From: Phytophthora sp. 'mugwort'
Lineage: Eukaryota; Oomycota; Peronosporomycetes; Peronosporales; Peronosporaceae
Reading direction: 5' to 3'
Length of the DNA: 64,000 nucleotides
Assembly (NCBI GenBank): GCA_033558025.1
Contig: JAUCEF010000045.1
Coordinates: forward strand, 44,584 to 108,583
The notes beneath the pieces were generated by a model. The model saw only the letters and a program-made list of their open reading frames with translations, did not search any database and had not been told where the DNA came from. The stretch's first letter is position 1, and every line of letters starts with the position of its first letter. Positions 30,583 through 39,761 of this stretch are shown in pieces. Made by a program: the position numbers and the translations under genes.

Positions 30583-30654
30583 AAGTGTATTGGGATTTGA
30601 ACCCAAGACCATCAGATTAAAAGTCCGGTGCTCTACCAGCTGAGCTATACACTT
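30583..30654 (-). tRNA. trnK: tRNA-Lys (TTT)
   Basis: 72 nt; acceptor AAGTGTA/TACACTT; anticodon loop CTTTTAA. Confidence 0.92.
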
Positions 30655-30664
30655 ATTTAAAAAA

Positions 30665-31057
30665 TTAATTAATTCTTATAAAAATTTTATTTAATAATAA
30701 AAATTTTTTATTTAAAATATAATTAATTTTTTGTTTTAATATTTTATTAAAAATTGAAGTTTTTTGTATTTTAATATTTTGATTTTTTTTATAAATAGAT
30801 AATTTTTTTGTTATAAATAACTCAAAATTAAAACAAAAAGTTTTATAAGAATTATTAAAAAAATAAATAATATTATTTTTTTCAAAATTAATTTGATTTT
30901 TTTTTTTATTATCAAAAATTATTTTTTTTTTTCTAAATTTTAAATTATAACAAATTTTAGGTAAAAAAAAATAAGTAATAAAAAAATAAAAATTAAAAAA
31001 AAAAAATAAAAACCAAGAAACTTGATTAAAAAATGAAAATTGATCGAATTGTGGCAT
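30665..31057 (-). CDS. atp8: ATP synthase subunit 8
   Basis: Peripheral-stalk-associated F0 subunit (YMF19 family). MPQFDQFSFFNQVSWFLFFF with one N-terminal membrane helix followed by a Lys/Asn-rich soluble tail is the atp8 pattern; 130 residues, usual for protists and plants. It lies 10 bp upstream of trnK in map order and downstream of the S1-like ORF. Confidence 0.9.
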   Translation of the reverse strand: MPQFDQFSFFNQVSWFLFFFFNFYFFITYFFLPKICYNLKFRKKKIIFDNKKKNQINFEKNNIIYFFNNSYKTFCFNFELFITKKLSIYKKNQNIKIQKTSIFNKILKQKINYILNKKFLLLNKIFIRIN

Positions 31058-31118
31058 AATTTTATAATAAATTTTTATTTCTTCAACATATATTTTTCTT
31101 GAAAGAACACTTTTATTT

Positions 31119-31787
31119 TTATTTTATTTTAAAATTATTATTTTTTATTTTTTGATTTTGAATAATAGTTTGAATATAAGAAAGTCTTGAAAATTCTTTT
31201 TTTGATTTTTTAAATATATTTAAATTATTAACTTTAAAATTTAAATATTTTAATTTATAACAATTAATTAAACGTGTTGAATTAATTCTTCTTTTATAGA
31301 AACCTTTTTTATTATATTTATTAAAATAAAATTTTTTTTTATAATTTAAAGCATTATTTAAATTAATAGGTTTTATAGAAAAAATAAATCCTAAAATTGA
31401 AATAAAAATTTTTTTATTATTCCAATTTCCACCAAGTAAACGACCTTTTATTGAATTATTTTTTTTTATTAAAATATTTTGAAGCATTATTTTATTAAAT
31501 TGATGTAATATATTATAAGTTAAATCATAATTAAATAATATAATATTTTCATATTTTATAGCAATTGTTGAAATTTTATCTATTTTTATTAAAGTAAAAG
31601 GTAAATAAATGTTTTCATAATTATTAAATTCAATTACATAAGATTCTAAATTTAAATTATTAAATAAAATTGGATTTTCAAATAAAATATTTTTTAATTT
31701 AAATTTTTTTTTTTTTAAATAATTATTTTTTAAAAATTGTTGATAATTTGATAAATTATTTGTTTTTTGTTTTTTTAATTTTTTCAT
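31119..31787 (-). CDS. Ribosomal protein S1-like ORF (orf222)
   Basis: 222 residues, basic. The middle part SIKGRLLGGNWNNKKIFISI followed by LGFIFSIKPINLNN parallels the S1/OB motif (KG-x-hydrophobic-L then G-G-F/Y-x-V-x-I-x-G-hydrophobic-x-AFLP-x-S) seen in plant and jakobid mitochondrial rps1. The tail ends FSRLSYIQTIIQNQKI. Placed between rpl16/trnI and atp8 in a ribosomal cluster. The match is by eye; an unassigned stramenopile ymf gene remains possible. Confidence 0.4.
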   Translation of the reverse strand: MKKLKKQKTNNLSNYQQFLKNNYLKKKKFKLKNILFENPILFNNLNLESYVIEFNNYENIYLPFTLIKIDKISTIAIKYENIILFNYDLTYNILHQFNKIMLQNILIKKNNSIKGRLLGGNWNNKKIFISILGFIFSIKPINLNNALNYKKKFYFNKYNKKGFYKRRINSTRLINCYKLKYLNFKVNNLNIFKKSKKEFSRLSYIQTIIQNQKIKNNNFKIK

Positions 31788-31809
31788 TTAAAATAAAAAT
31801 TTTTTAATT

Positions 31810-31882
31810 AGGCCTAGTAGGATTTGAACCTACAACTATACCGTTATGAGCGGTATGCTCTAACCAATTAAACTATAAGCCT
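31810..31882 (-). tRNA. trnI: tRNA with CAT anticodon, probably Ile (lysidine type)
   Basis: 73 nt; acceptor AGGCTTA/TAGGCCT; stem ACCG/CGGT around CTCATAA; D-arm with GGTTAGAGC. Third CAT tRNA; the body fits tRNA-Ile(CAT), which reads ATA after C34 is modified to lysidine. ATA codons are abundant here. Confidence 0.7.
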
Positions 31883-31884
31883 AA

Positions 31885-32289
31885 TTATTTATAAATAAAT
31901 TTTGTTTTAACCGGCAATTTATTAGAACCCGCTTTTAAAACTTTTTTTGCATTTTCTAATGAAATACCGCTAATTTCATATAAAATTTGACCTTTTTTAA
32001 CTTTAGCAACCCAAAAAGAAACAGCACCTTTTCCTTTACCCATACGATTTTCTGTAGGTTTTGCTGTTACAGGTGTATCTGGAAAAACACGAATCCAAAG
32101 AAATCCTAATCGTTTCATTTTTCGAATAATTATTCGACGAGTTGCTTCTATTTGTCTTGATGTTAAACGTGTTTCTTTTAAAACTTTAATAGCATATTTA
32201 CCATAAACAATATTATTACCTTTTGTTGTTTTACCTGTAAGTTTACTTTTAAATTGTTTTTTATATTTAGTTTTTTTTGGAAATAACAT
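31885..32289 (-). CDS. rpl16: Ribosomal protein L16
   Basis: 134 residues, full length. MLFPKKTKYKKQFKSKLTGK, the IEATRRIIIRKMKRLGFLWI block and ENRMGKGKGAVSFWVAKVKKG are classic L16. The start overlaps the rps3 end by 23 bp, as in other mitochondrial S10-spc remnants. Confidence 0.96.
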   Translation of the reverse strand: MLFPKKTKYKKQFKSKLTGKTTKGNNIVYGKYAIKVLKETRLTSRQIEATRRIIIRKMKRLGFLWIRVFPDTPVTAKPTENRMGKGKGAVSFWVAKVKKGQILYEISGISLENAKKVLKAGSNKLPVKTKFIYK

Positions 32290-33097
32290 AATTAGTATTT
32301 TTAATTCTTTGTTTTTTTAAAAATTTAGAATTTAATGTAGTTTTTAGTGGTTTAAAAAAAATCCATAATTTAATACTACAAATACCCGATGGTGTTTTAA
32401 ATTCATTAAAATGATATTTAATATCATATTCTAAAGTATTTAATGGTATTTTTCCTTTTTGAAAAATTAGTTTTTTTTTACGTTTTGATTTATTTAAACG
32501 ACCTTTAAATTGTAAACGATAACCAATAAAATTAGAAAATATTTTAAAAAATTCTTGAAGCATATTATCAATATTATTAATAAATTTTTTATGTGTTTTT
32601 TTTTTTTCTAATGTTTGTTTAATATAAAAAGTTATAATATTTATATTTTTAGTATAAAAAGCATAACTAAAATTATAAATCATTTTTTTAACATTTTTAT
32701 TAATTCGATTATTTTTTCTTATTTTATCAAAAATTCTTTTTAAATTTTTTCGTAATTTAATTAATTCAAAAAATTGGACATTTTTGATAAATAATTTAAT
32801 ATTATTATTAATATAATATATATTTAAATATTTAATAATTTGATTATAAGATAATTTATAATATTTTTTTGCATTTTTTTGAATATAAACATATATATTT
32901 ATATTATTTGATGTTTTTACTATATTTATATCTATTAATTTTAAATTTTTATAATTAAAAATATTTTGAAAATATTTTTTAATTTCTAAATCAAAATGCA
33001 ATAAATTAGAATACTCATTATTATTAACAATCCATTGGGAATCCCAATTTTTTTTTTTATTTAATCTTAAACTAATTGGTATAATTTTTTGACCCAT
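32267..33097 (-). CDS. rps3: Ribosomal protein S3
   Basis: 276 residues. MGQKIIPISLRLNKKKNWDS at the N-terminus; C-terminal domain with GYRLQFKGRLNKSKRKKKLI and TPSGICSIKLWIFF. The central part is diverged and Lys/Asn/Ile-rich. Order rps19-rps3-rpl16 as in the S10 operon (rpl22 missing). Confidence 0.93.
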   Translation of the reverse strand: MGQKIIPISLRLNKKKNWDSQWIVNNNEYSNLLHFDLEIKKYFQNIFNYKNLKLIDINIVKTSNNINIYVYIQKNAKKYYKLSYNQIIKYLNIYYINNNIKLFIKNVQFFELIKLRKNLKRIFDKIRKNNRINKNVKKMIYNFSYAFYTKNINIITFYIKQTLEKKKTHKKFINNIDNMLQEFFKIFSNFIGYRLQFKGRLNKSKRKKKLIFQKGKIPLNTLEYDIKYHFNEFKTPSGICSIKLWIFFKPLKTTLNSKFLKKQRIKNTNYVISKKN

Positions 33098-33100
33098 AAT

Positions 33101-33337
33101 TTATTTTTTTTTTTTATATATATGTTTTTTTCGTGTATTAATAAATTCACCAAATTTAAAACCAATCATTTTATCATTTATTTCCAAATTAATAAATATT
33201 TTACCATTATAAATACTTACAGAATGATTACTATATTCAGGTAATATTGTTAAATTTTTATTAGTTATTTTTATCCATTGTTTTTTTTTTAATAAATTAA
33301 CTTTAAAAAATGGACCTTTATATTTACTTCTAGACAT
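33101..33337 (-). CDS. rps19: Ribosomal protein S19
   Basis: 78 residues. SRSKYKGPFFKVNLLKK, then NHSVSIYNGKIF and MIGFKFGEFINTRK correspond to S19. Three bases from rpl2 and from rps3. Confidence 0.95.
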   Translation of the reverse strand: MSRSKYKGPFFKVNLLKKKQWIKITNKNLTILPEYSNHSVSIYNGKIFINLEINDKMIGFKFGEFINTRKKHIYKKKK

Positions 33338-33340
33338 AAT

Positions 33341-34147
33341 TTATTTAATAATTAATTTTTTTTTTGTTTTTTTACGTGTAGGCTTTCCTTTAGTTATTTT
33401 ACCTTGTGGTGTTACAGAAGGTCGCCCTCCACTTGTTTTACCCTCACCACCACCATGTGGATGATCGACAGGATTTTTTGCTACACCACGTACAGAAGGT
33501 CGTCTATTTAACCAACGTGAACGCCCAGCTTTACCTAATTTAATTTTTTTATGATTAATATTAGATACAACACCTAATGTTGCATAACAAGTTAATAAAA
33601 TTAATTTTAATTCACCAGAATTTAAACGAATTCGAGCGTATTTATTATCAATTTTTTGAATTAATTGTGCAGATGTTCCAGCACTTCTTATTAATTTTCC
33701 TCTAGATTTTGGATATAAACTAATATTATGAATTAAACTACCAATTGGTATATTTTGTAATGGTAAAGCATTACCTACTTTTAATTCAGCATTAGGTGAA
33801 CTTTTTATATATTGATTAATTTTTAAACCTTCCGGTGCTAAAATTAAATAAGATTTAGAATTGTTTTTAATATAAGCGATATTTGCGGAACGATTAGGAT
33901 CATATAAAATTTTAATAATATAACCTTCAATATTTTTAGATCTATTAAAATCAATTATTCTATATAAACGTTTATGTCCACCACCGCGATGTTTTATAGT
34001 TATTTTACCTTGATTATTTTTACCATTAGCACGTTGAAAACCTTTTGTTAAAGATTTAATTTTAAAAATTTTAGTTAAATTATCTTTTTTTAATAAAAAT
34101 GTTTGACGTTGTGATGGTGTTATAGGTTTTATTTTTTTTTCTATCAT
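33341..34147 (-). CDS. rpl2: Ribosomal protein L2
   Basis: 268 residues, full length. KHRGGGHKRLYRIIDFNR, RSAGTSAQLIQK, and near the C-terminus VRGVAKNPVDHPHGGGEGKT including the peptidyl-transferase-proximal His. First gene of the long leftward ribosomal protein block, 28 bp from rps13 in the opposite direction. Confidence 0.97.
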   Translation of the reverse strand: MIEKKIKPITPSQRQTFLLKKDNLTKIFKIKSLTKGFQRANGKNNQGKITIKHRGGGHKRLYRIIDFNRSKNIEGYIIKILYDPNRSANIAYIKNNSKSYLILAPEGLKINQYIKSSPNAELKVGNALPLQNIPIGSLIHNISLYPKSRGKLIRSAGTSAQLIQKIDNKYARIRLNSGELKLILLTCYATLGVVSNINHKKIKLGKAGRSRWLNRRPSVRGVAKNPVDHPHGGGEGKTSGGRPSVTPQGKITKGKPTRKKTKKKLIIK

Positions 34148-34175
34148 TTTATATGGTATATAGATAAAATCTATT
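34148..34175. promoter_or_regulatory. 28-bp divergent rpl2/rps13 spacer
   Basis: Two ribosomal protein blocks diverge here with only 28 bp between ATGs. It contains a small AGAT-AAA-ATCT hairpin. Any promoters must lie here or overlap the genes. Inference only. Confidence 0.25.
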
Positions 34176-34589
34176 ATGTTATATATTTTTAATAAAACAA
34201 TTTCAGATTCAAAAAGTATTTTATATTCATTAACTATATTATATGGTATTAATGAATTTCAATCCAAGAAAATTTGTAAAAATATAGGAATTAATCCTCA
34301 AATCACCCTTAATAAACTTAAAAACAACCATGTAAACCGACTGGTTAATTATATTAATAAAAATTTAAAAGTTGAACAACTTTTAAAAAAAATTAAAACT
34401 GAAAGATTAAATGAATTAGTAGAAATTAAAAGTAATCGTGGAATTAGACAAAGTCAGGGATTACCTGTTAGAGGACAACGTACTCATACAAATTCAAAAA
34501 CATCTAAAAAATTAAAAAAAATTTTTATTCAAAAACGTATTTCACGTAATAAACGACCATTTAAAAGTCAAAAAAAAAAAAAAAGATAA
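34176..34589 (+). CDS. rps13: Ribosomal protein S13
   Basis: 137 residues. LTILYGINEFQSKKICKNIG is the helix-two-turn-helix of S13, and GIRQSQGLPVRGQRTHTNSK the C-terminal signature. 12 bp upstream of rps11, the alpha-operon order. Confidence 0.95.
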   Translation: MLYIFNKTISDSKSILYSLTILYGINEFQSKKICKNIGINPQITLNKLKNNHVNRLVNYINKNLKVEQLLKKIKTERLNELVEIKSNRGIRQSQGLPVRGQRTHTNSKTSKKLKKIFIQKRISRNKRPFKSQKKKKR

Positions 34590-34601
34590 AGTTATTATTC
34601 T

Positions 34602-35015
34602 ATGAATAAAAATAAATATAATTTTAAAAATAAATTTAAAAAAAAAATAAATTTAAAAAAAAAAAATCCTTTAATTTTAACAAATTTACATATTACAGCA
34701 AATTTAAAAAATACTATTATAAGTTTAACAACTTATAAAGGAAATCTTTTAAAACAATGGTCTACAAAATCATTAAAAAAAACACGTTTTAAAAAAAATA
34801 CACCATATAATGTTCAATTAATTGTATATAAAATTAATAAATATCTTCAATTAAAAAAAATAAAAAAATTAAAAATTTATTTACATGGTACTGGTTTAGG
34901 TCGATATAATGTTTTAAAAAATATAAAAAATAAAAAAATTAAAATAAAATATATTTTAGATAAAACAACAAAACCTTTTAATGGTTGTAGATTAAAAAAA
35001 CAAAAAAGACGTTAA
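34602..35015 (+). CDS. rps11: Ribosomal protein S11
   Basis: 137 residues with a Lys/Asn-rich N-terminal extension. The S11 core is recognisable: NTIISLTTYKGNLLKQWSTK, then LHGTGLGRYNVLK and the C-terminal NGCRLKKQKRR. Confidence 0.92.
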   Translation: MNKNKYNFKNKFKKKINLKKKNPLILTNLHITANLKNTIISLTTYKGNLLKQWSTKSLKKTRFKKNTPYNVQLIVYKINKYLQLKKIKKLKIYLHGTGLGRYNVLKNIKNKKIKIKYILDKTTKPFNGCRLKKQKRR

Positions 35016-35024
35016 TTTTAATAT

Positions 35025-35109
35025 GGATAGGTGATCGAGTGGTTTAAGGTGTCAGTCTTGAAAACTGAAGTATGTAATAATACCGTGGGTTCAAATCCCA
35101 CTCTATCCT
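35025..35109 (+). tRNA. trnS: tRNA-Ser (TGA)
   Basis: 85 nt with long variable arm; acceptor GGATAGG/TCTATCC; loop CTTGAAA. Confidence 0.92.
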
Positions 35110-35114
35110 TTAAA

Positions 35115-35184
35115 AGCTAGAGACGGATTCGAACCGTCATTAAAGGATTTGCAGTCCTTTACATTACCTTTATGTTATCTAGCC
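35115..35184 (-). tRNA. trnC: tRNA-Cys (GCA)
   Basis: 70 nt on the opposite strand to its neighbours; stem AAGGA/TCCTT encloses CTGCAAA; acceptor GGCTAGA/TCTAGCT. Confidence 0.9.
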
Positions 35185-35201
35185 AAAATAAATTATATTA
35201 T

Positions 35202-35405
35202 ATGAATAAAAATAAAAAATTTTTTACCTATAAAAATAAAATTATTTTAACAAATGGATCTTCTTTAAAAATAACATCTATTAAGTATTTAAAAAATTAT
35301 CAATTAAATTTAAGAATTTTTAAAGAAACAGATATTATTACAAATACAAATATCAATTTAAATAAAAGTAAATTAAATTTTATAAAAAAAAATAAATTAA
35401 ATTAA
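35202..35405 (+). CDS. rpl31: Probable ribosomal protein L31
   Basis: 67 residues from ATG 35202 (ten more codons are open but lie in trnC). TYKNKIILTNGSSLKITSIK resembles the heterokont mitochondrial L31 core (hydrophobic strand, T-[D/N]-G-S-S). rpl31 is mitochondrially encoded in brown algae and other stramenopiles, which supports the call. Its last nine bases overlap the tatC 3' end (convergent). Confidence 0.6.
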   Translation: MNKNKKFFTYKNKIILTNGSSLKITSIKYLKNYQLNLRIFKETDIITNTNINLNKSKLNFIKKNKLN

Positions 35406-36140
35406 TTTATATTTATTTAAATATATTGAAATATAAATAAATATTTCAAAAAAAAAAAAAAAGATAAAATAAATTAATATAAAATTAAATATATCTGGTG
35501 GTGTAATTAAAGCACTCAATAATATTATTTTTAAATAAAAGAATTTTCTTAAATTAATAATTATTTTAATTTTTAAAATATTATTTGATATAAAAAAAAA
35601 TAAAGAAAAAAAATAAATAAATATTATAAATATATAAATAAAAGAAGAAAAAATAAAATCAAAATAATTATCAATTTTTGGTTCAAAATAAATTGTTAAA
35701 AGATATAAATTTGAAAAATTTAAATTTAATAAAAAATCCCAAATATGTGGAATAATATTAGTAAAAATAAATTTTATTATAAAAAAATTAAAAATTATAA
35801 AAAAAATATAAAATTTTATAAAAATAAAATTTTCAAATTTATATAAACCTTTTGATAAAAAAAACCAAAATAATAAAAAACTTAATTGAATTGTTATAAA
35901 AGTTGTTATGAAAATTGCTATAAAAATATTAGTAATAAAAATTTCAGTAATATTAGTAAAAATAAAATATTTTAACATATTTTTATTAAGTAAATTATTA
36001 ACTAATAAATATATTAATTGATCAGAAAAATAATATGAAATTATAAAAAGATAAAAAAAAGTGATTAAAAGTATAAAAAAATTATATTTTAATTCAAATA
36101 AATGTAATTGTAAATAAGTTATTATTTTTTTTTTTTTCAT
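35397..36140 (-). CDS. tatC: Sec-independent translocase subunit TatC
   Basis: Twin-arginine translocase core subunit (ymf16/mttB family) in the inner membrane. 247 residues, six predicted helices. TYLQLHLFELKYNF corresponds to the H-hydrophobic-x-E-L-[R/K] N-terminal motif and LSALITPPDIFNFIL to the conserved TPPD loop. Very Phe/Ile-rich. It converges on rpl31 with a 9-bp overlap. In bacteria it works with TatA; see the microORF at 18,848. Confidence 0.9.
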   Translation of the reverse strand: MKKKKIITYLQLHLFELKYNFFILLITFFYLFIISYYFSDQLIYLLVNNLLNKNMLKYFIFTNITEIFITNIFIAIFITTFITIQLSFLLFWFFLSKGLYKFENFIFIKFYIFFIIFNFFIIKFIFTNIIPHIWDFLLNLNFSNLYLLTIYFEPKIDNYFDFIFSSFIYIFIIFIYFFSLFFFISNNILKIKIIINLRKFFYLKIILLSALITPPDIFNFILIYFIFFFFFEIFIYISIYLNKYKLI

Positions 36141-36158
36141 ATATTTAAAAAAATATTA

Positions 36159-36241
36159 GCCTACTTGGTGAAATTGGTAAACACGATAGATTTAAAATCT
36201 GTTCCCTTTTAGGGTTATTGGTTCAAGTCCAATAGTAGGTA
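36159..36241 (+). tRNA. trnL: tRNA-Leu (TAA)
   Basis: 83 nt with long variable arm; acceptor GCCTACT/AGTAGGT; loop TTTAAAA. Confidence 0.92.
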
Positions 36242-36250
36242 TTTTTATTA

Positions 36251-36331
36251 TCAAAGTGGTGAAATTGGTAAACACGTTACACTTAGGATGTAAAGCTTAA
36301 AAGCGTTAAGGGTTCAAATCCCTTCTTTGAT
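36251..36331 (+). tRNA. trnL: tRNA-Leu (TAG)
   Basis: 81 nt with long variable arm; stem TTACA/TGTAA around CTTAGGA. Confidence 0.92.
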
Positions 36332-36425
36332 ATTACTATAATAATATATTTTAAATAAAATATATCTTTTTAGTGAAAATAAATTTATATTTTATTTAAT
36401 TTTTTATCATTAAAATGATTAATAT

Positions 36426-38423
36426 ATATATATTAACAATATCGAATTAAAAGTTAATAAAAATTTAACAGTTTTACAAGCATGTAATAATTTTAAAATT
36501 CAAATCCCTAAATTCTGTTTTCAAGAGAATTTACAAATTGCCGGTAATTGTCGTATGTGTTTAGTTGAAATCGAAAATTCCCCTAAACCTGTAGCTTCAT
36601 GTGCAATGCCTTTAATACCAAATATGAAAATATTTACTAATACTCCTTTAGTACAAAAAGCACGTGAAAGTGTATTAGAATTTCTTTTAATAAATCATCC
36701 ATTAGATTGTCCTATTTGTGATCAAGCGTCAGAATGTGATTTACAAGATCAAACAATGATTTTTGGATCGGATCGTAGTCGTTTTTTTTTTAAAAAACGT
36801 GGCGTTGAAGATAAATATTGTGGTCCTTTTATTAAAACAATTATGACAAGATGTATTCATTGTACACGTTGTGTACGTTTTGCTAATGAAATTTGTGGAA
36901 TTGACGGTTTAGGTACAACAGGTCGTGGTAATAAAACTGAAATTAATTTTTATTCTTCAAATATTTTTAAATCCGAATTTTCTGGTAATTTAGTAGATTT
37001 ATGTCCTGTTGGTGCATTAACTTCTAAACCCTATACTTTTAAAGCACGTTCTTGGGAATTAAAAAAAAAAGAGGGTATTGCTATTTTAGATAGTATTGGT
37101 TCAAATATTAAAATTGATATTTTTAATAATGAAATTATACGTATTTTACCTAAAACTAATTTTAATATTAATAAAGAATGGATATCAGATAAAACAAGAT
37201 ATTTTTTTGATAGTTTAAAATATCAACGATTAAAATATCCATTATTAAAAGATAATCAAAACAATTTTCATAGGATTTCTTGGTTAGATGCTCTAAATAT
37301 TATTAATAAAAAATTGATAATTACAGATAGTTTTAATGCTAAAAGTATTATTGGTGATTTAACTGATTTAGAATCTCTTTTTTTATTAAAAAAAAATTTA
37401 AATAAATTAGGAATTTCAAATGTAAATTATGAACAATTTTTAAAAAATCGACAAATTAAGATAAATTCTGATTTAGCTTCAAATTTTTTATTTAATAATA
37501 CTTTAAAATCTATTGAAGAATCTGATGTTTGTTTAATAATTGGTAGTGATATTCGTCAAGAAGGTTCTATTTTAAATATTCATTTAATTAATCGTTTAAA
37601 AAAAGGAAATTTTAAAATAGCATATATCGGTAATAAAATTAATTTTACTTATCCAGTAAAACATTTAGGATTAACTTTTAAAACTTTAATAAATATTATT
37701 TTAGGAAAACATGTATTTTGTAAACAATTAAAAAAAGCAAAAAAACCTTTAATTATTATAGGTAGTAATATTTTAAATCAAAAAAATGGTTTTTTTTTAT
37801 TATCAAAATTAAAAAATTTATCATTTATTAACCATAATATTAATTTCTTTAATTTTCAAACTTCTTTAATTAATTTTTTTGAAATTACTTTTCCAAAATC
37901 ATTAAATATGTTAAATAATTCAAAATTATATTATTTATTTAATACAAATTTACAAAATAAATTAAAAATAACTAAAAATAGTTTTGTTATTTATCAAGGA
38001 CATCATTTTACTAAAGATGCTCAAAATTCAAATCTAATTTTACCTGGATTAACTTTTTTAGAAAAAAATGGAATGTATATTAATTTAGAAGGTTTTATTC
38101 AAAAAAATGAACAAATTTTAAATGTAAATATAGAACAACGTAAAGATTCTATAATTTATAGAAATCTTTATAAATTTTTATTAAATAAAAATCAATCTAA
38201 ATCAGAAGCTTTTTTAAAAATTAAAGATATTTTACCTTATTTATTAAAAAAAAAAATAAAAATTATTTATAATTTTAGTTTTAATAAAAAATTTTTAAAA
38301 ATTAATATTAATTTTTTAGATTCATTAATTAAAAATAATTATTATACAAATATATTAGAACAATATTCAAAAATATTGATTAATTCTAATAAAATTTTCA
38401 AAAATCAATCAAAATTATTATGA
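36426..38423 (+). CDS. nad11: NADH dehydrogenase subunit 11 (75-kDa), full-length copy
   Basis: Iron-sulfur subunit of the complex I N-module (NuoG family). The first in-frame ATG (36555) would cut off the [2Fe-2S] motif that is plainly encoded upstream: [19 protein letters not shown]. Reading back, the frame stays open to a TAA at 36,420, so translation may begin at ATA 36,426 or ATT 36,432. An ATG at 36,415 is out of frame by one across an AT-repeat. The 4Fe-4S motifs follow ([45 protein letters not shown]), then a diverged molybdopterin-type domain. About 665 residues. Ends in TGA inside ATGA, overlapping the nad1 start by 4 bp. Confidence 0.88.
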   Translation: MYINNIELKVNKNLTVLQACNNFKIQIPKFCFQENLQIAGNCRMCLVEIENSPKPVASCAMPLIPNMKIFTNTPLVQKARESVLEFLLINHPLDCPICDQASECDLQDQTMIFGSDRSRFFFKKRGVEDKYCGPFIKTIMTRCIHCTRCVRFANEICGIDGLGTTGRGNKTEINFYSSNIFKSEFSGNLVDLCPVGALTSKPYTFKARSWELKKKEGIAILDSIGSNIKIDIFNNEIIRILPKTNFNINKEWISDKTRYFFDSLKYQRLKYPLLKDNQNNFHRISWLDALNIINKKLIITDSFNAKSIIGDLTDLESLFLLKKNLNKLGISNVNYEQFLKNRQIKINSDLASNFLFNNTLKSIEESDVCLIIGSDIRQEGSILNIHLINRLKKGNFKIAYIGNKINFTYPVKHLGLTFKTLINIILGKHVFCKQLKKAKKPLIIIGSNILNQKNGFFLLSKLKNLSFINHNINFFNFQTSLINFFEITFPKSLNMLNNSKLYYLFNTNLQNKLKITKNSFVIYQGHHFTKDAQNSNLILPGLTFLEKNGMYINLEGFIQKNEQILNVNIEQRKDSIIYRNLYKFLLNKNQSKSEAFLKIKDILPYLLKKKIKIIYNFSFNKKFLKININFLDSLIKNNYYTNILEQYSKILINSNKIFKNQSKLL

Positions 38424-39400
38424 TATACACAATTTTAAAATTTTTAATTTTCATATTACCTTTATTAATTGCTGTGGCTTATTTTACTTTAGTTGAACGT
38501 AAAATATTAGCTTCTATTCAAAGAAGAAGAGGACCTAATGTTGTAGGTACTTTTGGATTATTACAACCATTAGCTGATGGTCTTAAATTATTCGTAAAAG
38601 AAACAATTTTACCAAGTAATGCTGATGTAATTTTATTTATATTTGCACCTATTTTAGCTTTTTTTTTAAGTCTATTAAGTTGGACAATAATACCTTTAGG
38701 TTTTGGTATGTTTTTTACTGAATTAAATATTGGTATTTTATATTTAATAGCAATTTCATCTTTAGGTGTATACGGTGTTATTATAGGTGGTTGGTCAAGT
38801 AATTCTAAATATTCGTTTTTAGGGGCTTTAAGATCAACAGCACAAATGATTTCATATGAATTAACTATTGGGTTTTCAATTCTTTCAGTAATTGTTTGTG
38901 CAAAATCTTTAAATTTAATTTCTATTATTTGGGCACAAAAAACGGTATGGTATTGTTTTCCTCTTTTTCCTATTTTTATAATTTTTTTTATATCTTGTTT
39001 AGCAGAAACAAATCGACATCCCTTTGATTTACCTGAAGCTGAAGCTGAATTAGTTTCAGGTTATAATGTAGAATATTCTGCAATGGGTTTTGCATTATTT
39101 TTTTTAGGTGAATATGCTAATATGTTATTAATGAGTAGTTTAACTACGATTTTATTTTTAGGTGGTTGGTTAGCACCTTTCCCTTTTAGTATAAATTGTA
39201 TTAATTTTTTACCCGGATCTTTTTGGTTTAGTATTAAAATTTGTTTTTTTGTTGTTTTATTTGTAGTTGCTCGAGCTATTTTACCTCGATATCGTTATGA
39301 CCAATTAATGCGTTTAGGTTGGAAAGTATTTCTACCTTTTTCATTATCCTGGTTTTTATATACTGCAAGTATTTTAATAAGTTTTAATTGGTTAATTTAA
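38420..39400 (+). CDS. nad1: NADH dehydrogenase subunit 1
   Basis: Membrane subunit next to the quinone channel (NuoH family). 326 residues, eight helices. [34 protein letters not shown], and [20 protein letters not shown] are invariant blocks. ATG overlaps the nad11 TGA (ATGA). Intact in arm a. Confidence 0.97.
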   Translation: MIYTILKFLIFILPLLIAVAYFTLVERKILASIQRRRGPNVVGTFGLLQPLADGLKLFVKETILPSNADVILFIFAPILAFFLSLLSWTIIPLGFGMFFTELNIGILYLIAISSLGVYGVIIGGWSSNSKYSFLGALRSTAQMISYELTIGFSILSVIVCAKSLNLISIIWAQKTVWYCFPLFPIFIIFFISCLAETNRHPFDLPEAEAELVSGYNVEYSAMGFALFFLGEYANMLLMSSLTTILFLGGWLAPFPFSINCINFLPGSFWFSIKICFFVVLFVVARAILPRYRYDQLMRLGWKVFLPFSLSWFLYTASILISFNWLI

Positions 39401-39402
39401 TT

Positions 39403-39705
39403 ATGAATATTTTAAATCATTTTATTTTTACTTTTTTTTTATTCTGTCTTGGATTATTTGGTATAATTTTAAATAGACAGAATATTATTATTATTTTAAT
39501 GTCTATTGAATTATTATTATTATCAATTAATTTAAATTTTATTTATTTTGCAGTTTTAATTGATGATATAATAGGACAAGTTTTTTCTTTATTAATTTTA
39601 ACAGTAGCTGCAGCAGAATCAGCTATTGGATTAGCTATTATGATTATTTTCTTTAAATTATATGGAGATATTTCAATTTATAAAATAAATTTATTATCAT
39701 TATAA
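39403..39705 (+). CDS. nad4L: NADH dehydrogenase subunit 4L
   Basis: NuoK family, 100 residues, three helices. SIELLLLSINLNFIYFAV and LLILTVAAAESAIGLAIMII hold the two conserved Glu. ATG 39403 is two bases after the nad1 stop; the frame is open five codons further from a TTG. Its 3' end forms one half of the palindromic junction. Confidence 0.96.
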   Translation: MNILNHFIFTFFLFCLGLFGIILNRQNIIIILMSIELLLLSINLNFIYFAVLIDDIIGQVFSLLILTVAAAESAIGLAIMIIFFKLYGDISIYKINLLSL

Positions 39706-39761
39706 TAAATTTATTTTATAAATTGAAATATCTCCATATAATTTAAAGAAAATAAATTTAT
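39654..39761. repeat. Palindromic fold-back junction
   Basis: The coding 3' end of nad4L (arm of 42 or more bp ending at AATAAATTTA) is followed after a 12-nt loop (TTATCATTATAA, about 39,691-39,705 including the stop) by its exact reverse complement. This is where the inverted arms meet. Confidence 0.85.

Larger units (their letters stand above)
36852..39705 (+). repeat. Inverted repeat arm a (nad11 part, nad1, nad4L)
   Basis: Reverse complement recurs at ~39,828-42,687. The outer boundary is sharp: the match ends at 36,852, within nad11. The inner end is the nad4L stop region, where the palindrome begins. Arm length ~2.85 kb. Confidence 0.9.

Noticed and set aside
38420..38440. TGA read as Trp at the nad11 end
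   Set aside because: No in-frame TGA seen in other genes, trnW has a CCA anticodon, and the ATGA overlap with nad1 is a common stop-start arrangement. A UGA=Trp reading would add only five residues.
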